A stretch of 64,000 nucleotides of DNA from Triops longicaudatus (Eukaryota; Arthropoda; Branchiopoda; Notostraca; Triopsidae). Positions within the stretch are counted from its first letter, which is position 1. Each line of letters starts with the position of its first letter. The stretch covers positions 434,001 through 498,000 of the forward strand of contig JAGQDJ010000006.1 of the NCBI GenBank assembly GCA_022885665.1, read 5' to 3'. The position numbers were made by a program, and so were the translations under genes. The notes under the pieces are model-generated. The model saw only the letters and a list, made by a program, of their open reading frames with translations, searched no databases and was not told the origin of the DNA. Below, in pieces: positions 10,736 to 21,291 of this stretch.

Positions 10736-12089
10736 ATGGCGTTCAAAGAATACGTTGAATTTTACAACGGGCAAAAAATGCCTATTATCGGTTTGGGTAC
10801 TTGGCAAGTAATTAAAGAGTCTTTAACCATCGTAAACCTCGTAATCAAATTTCGTCTTGATAGTCTGAGCCTGCGGAAATCAAGCGTGCTGTAAACGCAG
10901 CTCTGGAAGCTGGATACCGTCATTTTGATACGGCTTATAATTATCTAAATGAGCCGGCTATTGGGGAAGTGTTGCAAGAGTGGATTGAAAGCGGCAAGAT
11001 TAAACGCGAGGAACTTTTTATCGTAACAAAGGTGATTCTTTTTACATTTCGATTTTTTCTTTTTCTTATGATGCGTTCGTGTTCATGTCAAACAGCTTCC
11101 TATGATTGGTAATCGAGCTTCGGATGTGGAAAAGTTCATGAAGCTTTCGTTAAAACAACTACGTCTCGAATACGTTGACCTCTATTTGATTCACTTCCCG
11201 TGTGGCCTGCTTCCTGGCAAAGATGACAATGACGTTTTTCCCATGAAAGACGGCAAGCTTGTAATAGATATGTCTACAGACATTATTAGTCTTTGGAAGG
11301 TATACACATGCTTGTGCAAGAAAGAACAAGATTTACCTTAGCGCAGCTAAAAGTAATAATAGAAATCGATAGGCAATGGAAGCTCAAGTAGACGCTGGAA
11401 GGACAAAGTCTATCGGGTTATCGAACTTTGGCATTAAGCAAATCGAGCGTATCATGCAGGCTGCCCGTATTGCCCCTGCCAATCTTCAAGTGGAAATGCA
11501 TGCCTATTTTCAGCAGAAACCACTGCGTGAAGCGTGTAAGAAGCACAACATTACGATCTGCGCATATGCACCACTTGGTTCTCCTGGACGCGGATCCTTT
11601 TATGCCAAAATTGGCAGACCGTAATTTAAAATAACTGATTAACAAAATGAGATCTATTGCTAAATGGTTTGTATACCAAGGGCTCCCAATATTCCGGATA
11701 TTTTGAACCATCCAGTCATCGTCGAAATCGCAAAGAAGCACAATAAATCCTCTGCTCATATTTTACTTCGCTTTCTGACTCAACAAAATATCGCAGTCAT
11801 TCCCAAAAGTTCTAATCCGGATCGAATTGCGTCAAATTTCCAGGTAATCTCAAAAAGCTAGTTATGCGGTCTTTAAAATTAAAGTGTCCCTCTTTCGGAT
11901 CAGATTTTTGATTTCGCGTTGGACGGCGTCGATATGCAACGCTTGACTGCGTTAGATCAAGGTGAAGCCGGTAGGAGCTTTGACATGCGAGCGATGGGGT
12001 AAGCCTTTGATTTCCCTTTAATTTTTCTTTATTAATTCAGCTTTTTGTGCAGTGTGGAAATCCATCCGGAATACCCTATGAAACACTAA
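10736..12089 (+). CDS. Aldo-keto reductase, copy 1
   Basis: Seven exons: 10736-10807, 10864-11031, 11096-11299, 11373-11620, 11681-11843, 11904-11998 and 12053-12089; all phases agree. It is a cytosolic NADPH-dependent oxidoreductase with the (alpha/beta)8 barrel. The sequence shows the N-terminal signature MPIIGLGTWQ, then GYRHFDTAYNYLNE (catalytic Asp and Tyr), LFIVTKL (catalytic Lys) and YVDLYLIHFP (catalytic His). Further on come the active-site Asn in IGLSNFG, NLQVEMHAYFQQ, CAYAPLGSPGR and the cofactor-binding IPKSSNPDRI. The full tetrad is present, so an active enzyme is expected; the substrate (aldose, steroid or lipid aldehyde) cannot be told. The C-terminus is short (EIHPEYPMKH). Copy 2 follows in tandem with the same intron positions. 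Confidence 0.92.
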
Positions 12090-12455
12090 ACGTTATCGCG
12101 TAACGTCACTTGTATTTTTCTCCTTTTTTGCTATGGTAAAATACATGCTATTTTTTTCTGCGACTTGAGATGAAAGGTCAACTTGAAATGTGATGCGCTT
12201 GTGTGGGAACGACTGTTCTATGCGTAGTCGTTTCGGGTGTTTGTTGCTACCCTGACTAGACATACAAAACGTCAGTGACTAGTGAAGCATCCTTAGAATC
12301 AAGGTCATTGTCAATGGGGCTACCAGTCAGACCTATAGAATACCTGACTAGCTCCAAACAAAATTTTGAACGTAGGACGGGCAAATCGCTTATATACACG
12401 TGTGAAGGACGTCTGAGAGCTATTGTTTCTTTCGCAAAGTACTGGCTTGCCAGTC
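12090..12455. other. Intergenic region between the AKR copies
   Basis: 3' flank of AKR 1 and promoter of AKR 2. I see no TATA box or coding exon. Confidence 0.5.
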
Positions 12456-13785
12456 ATGGAATTCAAGGACCACGTAGTGTTGCACAATGGGGCCAAGATG
12501 CCTATTATTGGACTTGGGACTTGGCAGGTAAATTGTAGCTTTTTGTTGCTCTTTTTTGCTGAAATCATTTGAATAGGCGATGAAGCCTGAAGAAATTAAG
12601 GTGGCTGTTGACACCGCTTTGAAAGCCGGATATCGACATATTGACACGGCGTATGTGTACCGAAACGAGGAACCTATCGGGGAAGTACTGGAAGAATGGA
12701 TTAATGGAGGGAAAACAAAAAGAGAGGAGCTATTTATAGTTACGAAGGTGCTTTGTGCATTTAAGTGCCATTCATATTAGTAACGCTGTTTTCACTTTGT
12801 CAGCTTCCTATGATTGGAAATCGGGCTTCTGACGTTGAAAAGTTTTTACGACTCTCGTTAGAAAAATTGCGGCTGACCTATGTCGACCTTTACCTAATTC
12901 ATGTACCCATCGGACTAGGCCCAACGGATGACCTAAATGACTTCATCCCAAAAACTGAAGACGGAAAACTTATTTTAGACAAAACCACGGATCACGTGGC
13001 GATATGGGAGGTAAAAACGTCATTGGTTTGAAAAACGTGTAATTCATCACCCATGTTTACTACAATAGGCAATGGAAAAGCAAGTCGACGCTGGTCGAAC
13101 GAAAGCTATAGGTTTGTCCAATTTTAATAGTGTGCAAATTGAGCGCATTGTGAAAAACTGCCGCATTAAGCCTGCGAACTTACAAGTCGAATTGCACGCC
13201 TATTTTCAACAAAAGCAACTACGAAAAGTGTGCGAAAAATACGAAATGACCGTATGTGCGTATGCACCACTCGGTTCACCAGGGCGGACAAAATTCTACG
13301 CTGAACATCACATAAAGTAAATTATTTCCTTTGCCAAAAGCAAGATTAACGACACCTGCCGTAGGAGTGTTCCTACAATTCCTGATGTAATGGAGCATCC
13401 AATTGTGAAAGAAATTGCTGAAAAGTACGGAAAAAATCCAGCTCAAGTTTTGTTACGGCACTTAGCTCAGCAACAAATAGTTGTCATACCCAAAAGTTCT
13501 AACCCGGAAAGAATTGTGTCCAACTTTCAGGTTTGCAGTTTTGTTCGTACATCGTGAATCTTTCATTAATATTCCCGCATTCTTTAGATATTTGATTTTA
13601 ATCTTAGCGACGAGGACATGAAACGTTTAAATGAACTAGACCAAGGGCCTTCTGCACGAACATTCAAGTTTGACAATTATATGGGGTAACAATGCATTTA
13701 TTTTTACATCGTACGCCCATGAATTTTTGTCTTTTTATTTAGTTGGCAAGAGCATCCTGAATTCCCTTACCATATCGAATATTAG
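12456..13785 (+). CDS. Aldo-keto reductase, copy 2
   Basis: Seven exons: 12456-12527, 12577-12747, 12804-13010, 13069-13316, 13365-13530, 13588-13685 and 13743-13785. It has the same exon plan as copy 1; exon 1 (72 nt) and exon 4 (248 nt) are identical in length. Motifs: MPIIGLGTWQ, GYRHIDTAYVYRNEE (Asp, Tyr), LFIVTKL (Lys), YVDLYLIHVP (His), IGLSNFNSVQ, CAYAPLGSPGR, IPKSSNPERI and a C-terminal HPEFPYHIEY. The fourth intron is only 48 nt (13317-13364). The start at 12456 gives MEFKDHVVLHNGAKMPIIG, matching copy 1. Both copies keep the tetrad, so divergence should lie in substrate loops. It is a typical detoxification or steroid-type AKR; the exact subfamily is not resolved. Confidence 0.92.
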
Positions 13786-14174
13786 GAAATTTTGCATTCA
13801 CCGGCACGGGTCGGCAAGTGCATAATCGTGCTCGTATGTGCGGATAATAGCTATTCAAATACTAAAAAGAAATTAAGAAATCGTGAATAAAAAAATATGT
13901 AAATTTGACAAACAGGCAAATAAAAGCAGAAATGGTGAATAGTAAAAGAGAATTATAAAAAGATGTCGGCATTTTTTTTAATCAATTGGAATGAGTACGG
14001 AGTTGAATACGGATTGAAATAACGCCTTGTTATTTGCATTCGAATCGCGCGCCATCTACATAATCACAAGAGAAGCATACTTGTGGCCGGTCTCGTAAGT
14101 TGTTGTCATATTCGGCGCCGAGTTTTCCGATTTTCTAAACATTTTTCAATGCTTCGAAGCATTGAAGAAAAGAG
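13786..14174. other. Intergenic region, AKR 2 3' flank and CWF19L1 promoter
   Basis: AATAAA at 13886-13891 is the likely poly(A) signal of AKR 2. The rest is AT-rich and holds no exon I can support. Confidence 0.5.
13886..13891 (+). promoter_or_regulatory. AATAAA polyadenylation signal, AKR 2
   Basis: AATAAA about 100 nt after the AKR 2 stop, followed by an A-rich stretch. Confidence 0.45.
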
Positions 14175-16564
14175 ATGACTCAAGACACCTTAAAAATGTA
14201 AGTAGTCCTTATTCAGGCAAACATAGTTATAAATGTTAAAGGAATTATTGTATAATATCTCTGATCATAATAGTTTGGTGGTCGGGGACGTTAAAGGAAA
14301 CTATGGCAAACTCTTCACGCGTGTTAAAAACGTAAATGAGAAGAATGGGCCATTTGAAATGCTACTGTGTGTAGGAGAATTTTTCGGAAGTTCCGAAGAA
14401 GATTGGGAACCCTACAAGTCTGGTCAAAAGACAGGTAATTCTGTGTGAGTACAACTTAAAGATTACAATAATGGTTAACCTTTCTCCTTGCAGTACCTGT
14501 TCCTACTTACATCTTGGGCCCTTGCCAATCTCAGACGACGGTTTTTTACCCAGACCTTAAAGGTTGCGAACTAGCTCCAAATATTACGTATTTAGGAGAT
14601 AGAGGCATGTATACCGGAGGAAACGGGCTGAAAATAGCGTATTTAAGTGGCAAAGAAGGACAGAAATCAGACGTGACAACGTTCTCTCATGATGCTATTA
14701 AGGCCATTCAAATCCAAGCAATGAATGAGCCCATTTTCAAAGGTATTGATATCCTCATAACGTCGCAATGGCCCAAGGACGTGTGTAAATTCACTACAGC
14801 TCCAGTGAGTTTCTCAAAAAAGAGTTTTATAGCACATTAATGTCTTTTTTTTATATCACAAGGATGGGATTGATGTAGAAAAATGTGGTTCCAGCTTAAT
14901 TTCGAGTTTGGCCAAAACTTTAAAACCGCGTTACCACTTCGCCGGCATGGAAAATCTTTTCTTTCAACGCCCAGCATATAGGTAGCACCCGGAAGCGTTC
15001 TAAGGAAGTCGTTTAATAGTTGCGTTACTTTTACAGAAATCACAGAGTACTCCAAGAAAGCGCAACTCATGTTTCGTGGTTTGTCAGTATGGGCGAAGTA
15101 GGAAACGCTAAGCAAAAGTGGATTTTTGCCTTCAATATCACTCCTTTGAAGAAAGAAGTTCCTGCTAAACTTTGCGTGCAGCCGGCTGGTGTCACTGATT
15201 GCCCCTATACAGCTTCATCAACATCCGCAGAAGAAGCGCGTCAGGTAGTAAATCACAGATACTGTGCATATTTAAAAGGGGCAATGTACGCTTTCGTGTT
15301 TGCAACAACTTTTTTCTCTTTTTCTCTCTAGGAAGCGTTTCAGAATCAGTTCTTTTATGACACGAAATCTCAAAACACTCAACAAGATAACTCACGAAAA
15401 AGGAAACACAACGACCAAGGACAAGCGCCACGACCACCCCCTAAACCTATGGGTATGATTATTTATTCTGACTTCGATGATAATTTCTGTCACATACATA
15501 TATGATTATCGATACAAAACTTTTTTAAAAAAGTACAGATGAATACATTAGCGAGTTTCTTATTTGTCTCCAAGGTCCTTGTTGGTTTTGCCTCTCTAGC
15601 CCCGAAGTGGAAAAGCATTTGGTAATCAGTGTCGGAGATCAGGTACGGTATCGTAATTCGCGTACTTTCCGTAATTTTCATGCATTGCTTCCTATGTAAA
15701 CATAATTTACCAGCTACTTTACTTTTTTATCAGAGTGTTATTAGATTTTTTTTAAAGGAATAATAATTTTCTTGATTGTAGTGCTACTTGGCGTTAGCGA
15801 AAGGTCATCTGACCCCAGATCATGTCCTGATTTTACCTATTGGCCACTATCAGAAGACGGTGGGCTTACCTGAAGAAGTGTTGGACGAAATCAACAAATA
15901 TCCTTTATATTATTAATAAGGTTTTTTTGTAGTGAAGTCTTTATTTTCCTTAATTTTACTATTTCCCTGGTATACGTTTAAACAAGCGTTAAGGGACTGC
16001 TTTAAAGCGAAGGGAAAAGGTGTGGTTTTCTTTGAAAGAAATTATAAATCGCCACATTTGCAAATTCAGGCCATTCCAGTCCCCTTGTCGAAGTTAGACA
16101 TAGACAGACAGAGTGGGCTTCACTTCGATGAAATATTCTTAGTAATTTAGTCGACTTTTCATGTCTTCGGAAATGAAAGGTTAATTTTCGTGTTCTATTA
16201 GGAAGGAAGCAGAGCAGTAGGAGTAAACTTGCAGAAGCTTCCAAAGGATTCTGATGTGCAAGAAATCGTGAAACCCAATGCGCCTTATTTTTACATGGAA
16301 CTACCAGGAGGACAACAACTGCTATCTTACGTTCAAAGAGGTGTTCAGTTTCCTCTGGAGTTTGGCCGGTACTGGTTTTTAACGTTATTGCCACGATCTT
16401 AGTTAATGGGCTGATTGATTTTCAGGGAAATCATGGCATCCAAGAAAGTTTTAAATTTGCCCGATCGCGTCCACTGGAGAGAATGCAAAGTTCCGAAGGA
16501 AGAGGAATTAAAGCTTGTTGAGAAATTCAGAGAAATTTTTAAGCCCTTCGATTTCACGGACTAA
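14175..16564 (+). CDS. CWF19L1: CWF19-like protein 1 (CwfJ family)
   Basis: Eleven exons: 14175-14197, 14274-14434, 14494-14804, 14863-14981, 15037-15244, 15332-15452, 15575-15642, 15782-15897, 15976-16141, 16202-16368 and 16426-16564. The first exon is only 23 nt, giving MTQDTLKILVVGDVKGNYG after splicing. The N-terminal half is the metallophosphatase-like domain (LLCVGEFFGSSEEDWEPY, ITYLGDRGMYTGGNGLKIAY). The C-terminal half has the CwfJ_C_1 HIT-like domain (PCWFCLSSPEVEKHLVISVG, HVLILPIGHYQ, FFERNYKSPHLQIQAIPVP) and CwfJ_C_2. The family is linked to spliceosome disassembly and lariat turnover in the nucleus. Intron 8 (15898-15975) has no GT donor but is a good U12-type AT-AC intron. Removing it restores INKFKQALRDCF, colinear with the vertebrate protein as I remember it. 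Confidence 0.93.
15898..15975 (+). other. AT-AC (U12-type) intron of CWF19L1
   Basis: The intron starts ATATCCTTTA, the U12 donor consensus, and ends GGTATAC. A branch-site match TTCCTTAAT lies about 22 nt before the 3' end. It is 78 nt long and phase 2. No GT-AG pair nearby keeps the frame: the exon otherwise runs into stops at TATTATTAA. Confidence 0.85.
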
Positions 16565-17818
16565 GTCTTTTCTTCCAGACTGCAATGCGCGTAAATACAG
16601 ACCAATAAATTGTATGACATGGTAAAAACTTCTTGTGTAATGAAGTGTCTTTTTAAACCTCATGGTTTTATTACGATTCCCCGAGATCGATCATGTCTCT
16701 TATGAAGTAGCATACGTACACAACGAACAGTTGCCCATTTCTGACGCTGTTTGCGTCATAGTGAAATATCGAAATTTGCGGAAAAATGTCCATTGTCGAT
16801 GGGTGACGACATCTGTAGAAGACTATTTAGCTCCCTCGAAAAGGTACGGTCTAACAATTTGACTTTCATACTGTTCAACGACGTCGATATACGACTTACA
16901 GGAGAAGAACATTCTAGTGACGTTGATCTCTGAACGTTCGTAGATGTTCAGTGTATCACGTTGAATGTTTAGTCACACTGTCTCGAAACATTTATTGAAA
17001 TAAAAACTGCTAGTGAATCTCATTCTAAAAATTAACAAAAGTAACAATCAGTAACAACCCAAGTGGCGCCCAGGATTTCGTTATTAAGCAAATTTCGTCC
17101 AGTCTTTTTTTTTCCCCCATGGGGGTAGTACTTTGGAAGCAAGCCATGGGGGACATTTTCAAATAGGTACCTTTTGTATCCCAGGTACTTAACAGATGGC
17201 GTTTGAATAGACAATAAACAATATTAAAGGCAGTGCAATACAATTCAATAACAGTTTGCACGGTAGCCATGCGTTTGACACAAATTTTACTCAAAAAGGC
17301 TAAATCTAAGTAAGTATTCCTGTATAATTTAGTTGAACGCCATACCCTGTGCTTGCATGATGTAGCTTAGCAAGATTCCCTGGGAAATTTCTGACTAACC
17401 TAAGATAACTTTATATAAATATAGAACTGGTACATTCAGAAGGACTTGTAGCCAAGAAATGAGAGATGTTCGCTTATGATATAACTTAATTGTACTTGGG
17501 CTTTAGGGATGTAATGGTCCTAATGGAAAGCGTTGTTTCCGGACACAAATATATGTGGATACGGCCGAGGCTTGCCGACAAACACGAAGAAATTCGCTTT
17601 GATCCTCGAAGTAACTCCTGTAAAAATCTGTGGTAGTTTTACCTAATATTTTTCTTTCATAGTTCAAACCGAATGCGTCTACAAAGAAAAGAAAAAGATC
17701 CGTAGTATGTAATGCGTGTGTGAATTATATTTTGTAGTTAACAAACAAATACAGTGAAACACTTCCGAAAAAGCAACGCAATCTGTTGACAGCTTTATAA
17801 TGAAAGCGTAGATCTTTT
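16565..17818. other. Intergenic region between CWF19L1 and FAM98 3' ends
   Basis: The two flanking genes converge here. Beyond the CWF19L1 poly(A) signal I see only short unsupported open frames (for example 16662-16862) and AT-rich sequence. The FAM98 3' UTR occupies the right end. Confidence 0.5.
16604..16609 (+). promoter_or_regulatory. AATAAA polyadenylation signal, CWF19L1
   Basis: AATAAA 40 nt downstream of the CWF19L1 stop. Confidence 0.55.
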
Positions 17819-19382
17819 CTACCATCCCCCTCGGTCTTGTCGTCCACCTCCGCCTCTTCCGCCCCGCCCCCATCCTCCACGCCCTCCTCTCTGATTTTGA
17901 TTCCACTGAGAACGCTGTCCCTCCCTCTGATTCCAGTCACTCCCTCCTTGATTCCAGCCACCTTGGACTCGTCCACCACGCGAAAAATCGCCTCGACCGC
18001 GACCCCCTATTAAAAATCGTTTTAACTATACACGAATGGAACACCGTTATACGATTCGTACCTCCGTGACCAGGTTGCCGTTTTTGCCAACTTGGCATTT
18101 CGGGCGGTGGAGGTTTTTGCTCATAAGGTCGTCCACCTCGATCTGGTACCTAGTTAAGGTTCATCATAAATCTAGTCTGCAAAAATTCGCAACTTCCGTA
18201 CTTGGCCAATGATGACTTTAGTAACAGAACTCTGGGTGTTCTTCCTGATCTTTGCACTCGACGTTTTTTCTAGGACTGCCAGATCCTCTCTAGCTGCGAG
18301 CATATCACAGATTTGAACGCTAGGCGTAGCCGATAAGGTTTGACGAATGGGTTGAAACGCGGCTGCCATTTCGTTTTCTTTGCCTTTCAGCCGTTCCGAC
18401 CACTGAAAATGTACAATTATTTCCCCTCACGCGCCAGAATTCACTACAGCTCACCGTAAAAGACTGAATAGTAACATCCACCCGTTTTAGCAACATTTCC
18501 CGTCGCAGTTGATACTCTTTCATCATTTCTTCGTACAATTTATGCAAGTCCCACCACTGCTTTTCAGTCAAGACCATGGTGAGCAAAGGCTTGCCGATTA
18601 ATTGTGGCGGGGCTTTGTTTACTAGTTCTTTCAACTGCAAAGGAAACACAACTAGTTCGTTGTTCTTTCGTAAAATGCTTGTTTACTTTGGGATGTAACT
18701 TTGAAAAAAGCTGTGACGGTGTAATATTCGGGGGAGGTTTCGACATATTCAGCATCTGCAGCAATTCTCGGAGATTTTTCGCAGTATCGCTTTCATTCTA
18801 AAGTGAAATCCGTAAATCACAATCTTTAATAATTGATAACGCTTAACATTATTCGATCTCTTTACCAAATTATTTTCAACAGCTTTTTTGGGCTTATTCA
18901 CCGCAATCATTACACTAGCTTCCGCTTCCGAAGTTAGGAATAACAGTAATGTGATCCTAGCTTCCGCATCCGACAAGCGGTTAGAAACAGGACCTTCCAT
19001 TAACGAAGTATACGGGCAGGCTAAATGTGAAATTGCGGTACAGATAATGGTGAAAGATTCTTGTAATTTCACGACATGTTTTACCCAGCTCTCGAAGTAG
19101 ACCAGTAAGCTCCATGCAAAATGAGTCAGCATCTTCTGGCCCGGAAGTTGGATGGACACGTTCGTCCAAATCGTTGAGTGACCTGAGTTTGTCAGAAAGC
19201 CAAGAGACTAGACCAGTGAATTCCACTGAAGTCGCACCTCCGTTAATCGCTTTTTGAAGGGCTTCCACGTTGTTCACCGGACCGTCGTACCTGCATAACC
19301 AAATGACTCTTTTTAGTACGCGCAAAAAAAAAGTTATGAATACTTACCTAAGCACGTCCAACGACTCCAATATCTCTTCCAT
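17819..19382 (-). CDS. FAM98: FAM98 family protein
   Basis: Eight exons on the minus strand, all phase-compatible, starting MEEILESLDVLR at 19382. The family (FAM98A/B/C in vertebrates) works in RNA metabolism: FAM98B is part of the tRNA ligase complex with RTCB, DDX1 and CGI-99, and FAM98A binds PRMT1. Signatures in order: YDGPVNNVEALQKAINGG, SVEFTGLVSWLSDKLRSLN, LACPYTSLMEGPVSNRL, MSKPPPNITPSQLFSKLHPK, IGKPLLTM, RREMLLKRVDVTIQSFTWSE, MLAAREDLAVLEKTSSAKIR and VPDRGGRPYEQKPPPPEMPS. The last exon encodes a Gly/Arg/Gln/Trp-rich tail (RGGRGGWGRGGRGGGGRQD), the expected RGG region and a likely arginine-methylation target. I cannot assign it to the A or B type; arthropods usually have one gene. 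Confidence 0.93.
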
Positions 19383-21291
19383 TACTATATTTTCCTAAAT
19401 TTCTTTTATCGTGTTTGTAACTTGAATGCGATTCGTCAATGTTCGATTTAGTGAACGAAACAGTCATAGATGGCATTCCTTTCTCATGTGTCGATGCAAA
19501 TAAAAATAATATTACTCCGAAAACAAGCCTGTTTAATTTAACTGATTCTAGAACGTTCTGGAAATCAATACTTAAAAGATTAAAATTAATACAAATATTC
19601 TCAGAAAGATTCTTTATTTGATAACGGAATTTGAGATTCCAACGCAAAGGTTGAATTCAACTTTCCTGCGTAGCTAAACTAATTTCGCATGTCTGCTACT
19701 AGAGGCGTCGACAGTCTTGTCATTTGCTGTGTTTTCCAACTTTCCTTACCTCCTTTCCACCTCCCATTCAATCCCGCGGGAGGGTGGAAAAGGCGGGAGA
19801 CGGGGGCTTGTGGAAGTGGTGAATAGGGGGGAATGCTCCACGCCCAAGGCATAGACATCGCTGGCCACGCCAGGCAGGGGTCGTTGAAGTCCGTCTTGTG
19901 TGTTGTGTCTGGGTGTTTTGCAGCTCTCTGTTTTCTCGCAAATTTGAAGATTAAAAATTAAGAAAACTCCGGTTTTGAAGTGGCAGTGGAGGGCAGATGA
20001 CAGTGTTTGGTATGTGTAATACCAAATCGTGGACTCGACTAGTCGTATTTGTGCGTAAAGTGCTTGCTTTCACTGCATGAGTTGGATTTTTAGTTAGTGC
20101 GACGCGACGGCCGCCATGCTGCTTTACCCGCCAGCTTCGGCCGTTGGACTTGGGTGACCATGGAAGTGAGGCAAACATAACAGGAACACCCAACGTGAGG
20201 CATTGCTTACTTGGGTATTCAACGAAAACAGCCAACGAGTCTATTTACCTGTGGTTAAAATTTCGGCCAGCTTGACCTCCCGACAGGCAAATTATTTCAT
20301 GAACGTTCAAAAAACACCCACGGAAAGTTTAAACATTGACGTATTACTTGTCATAGCGAGGTTTTGTGGTTAAAGCAACAATAGACATTGCATTCTAACT
20401 CGTTGAAGCCCTGGATGTCGTGCACGCGTTCAAGTGAAAACGAGAGAAGGTAAGATAAAAAAAGCGCCAAATTTTCGAAAGGTCTAAACCCGACTTAAGA
20501 AAACCGGACTTGGAAAAGGGTTGCATTCCAAGAATCGGTCCGTTTTACCTAAACGAGAAACGTGAGCTTCCGTGCCTTCAAGTCTAATTCGAGTCATTTG
20601 ACTCGTATCCGGTTTTTACATTCTGGAGAAATTTGCAATGCAAAAGTATTTCTTTTCCCCAACTTATTTTGCGCTTGTTGTGGGTTTCGGGTTCTTAAGC
20701 ATCCCTGCGTACGCACTACGCAGTGTTATTGCTTCCATAAACCCCGCCTTTCTTATTATAAAGGCGTCAAAAGCACCCTGTTCCTTGTCGGAGATGTATA
20801 ATGTTCTATTGGGTTCAAGTTTTCGCCATTTCCGAGACTAATTGTTCCTATTTTCTTCTCATCACAAGCGTCACAACACAGTTTGGACCACCAAGGATTG
20901 CTTTCGTCGCACTTCCGGTTCCGAATATCCTTTAAGTGTGACAGTTTGCTCTGGATGCGCTTTCTGCAGGAAGGAAAAAGTGATAGTTTCCCCGGAACGC
21001 CCGAAGACGCAAAAAGAAGTCCTGCATTATTATTATATGTGGAAGTATTATACCCGCATACAAATTCGCATACTGAAGAGGAAAATCCACGCTGGAGCGA
21101 AATACTATTTACCTCAGAGACCTGATCTAAAAGCCCTTAAGCTCCGTCCGTAAAACGAAGAGTCGTACGCGTGGTAAACGCCAGCCTCTTGGAACACCTG
21201 CGTATTATTAAACTGCGGTGCATATTTTTTTTAGTGATCCCAGCTTTTTTCGAAAAAAGGCGCGAGGAATATAGCGAAGGTAACATTTTCC
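19383..21291. other. Divergent intergenic/5' UTR region, FAM98 and DYRK1A
   Basis: About 1.9 kb between the FAM98 start (minus) and the most upstream candidate DYRK1A coding exon (plus). It is GC- and CpG-richer at 19740-20180, as expected of a broad promoter. A minus-strand donor-like CCACAGGTAAAT at 20243-20254 could end a FAM98 5' UTR exon. I see no coding exon with family support. Confidence 0.45.

Noticed and set aside
20935..20944. Second ATATCCTTTA, a possible U12 donor upstream of DYRK1A
   Set aside because: No coding exon ends there and I find no matching branch site and AC acceptor; probably chance.
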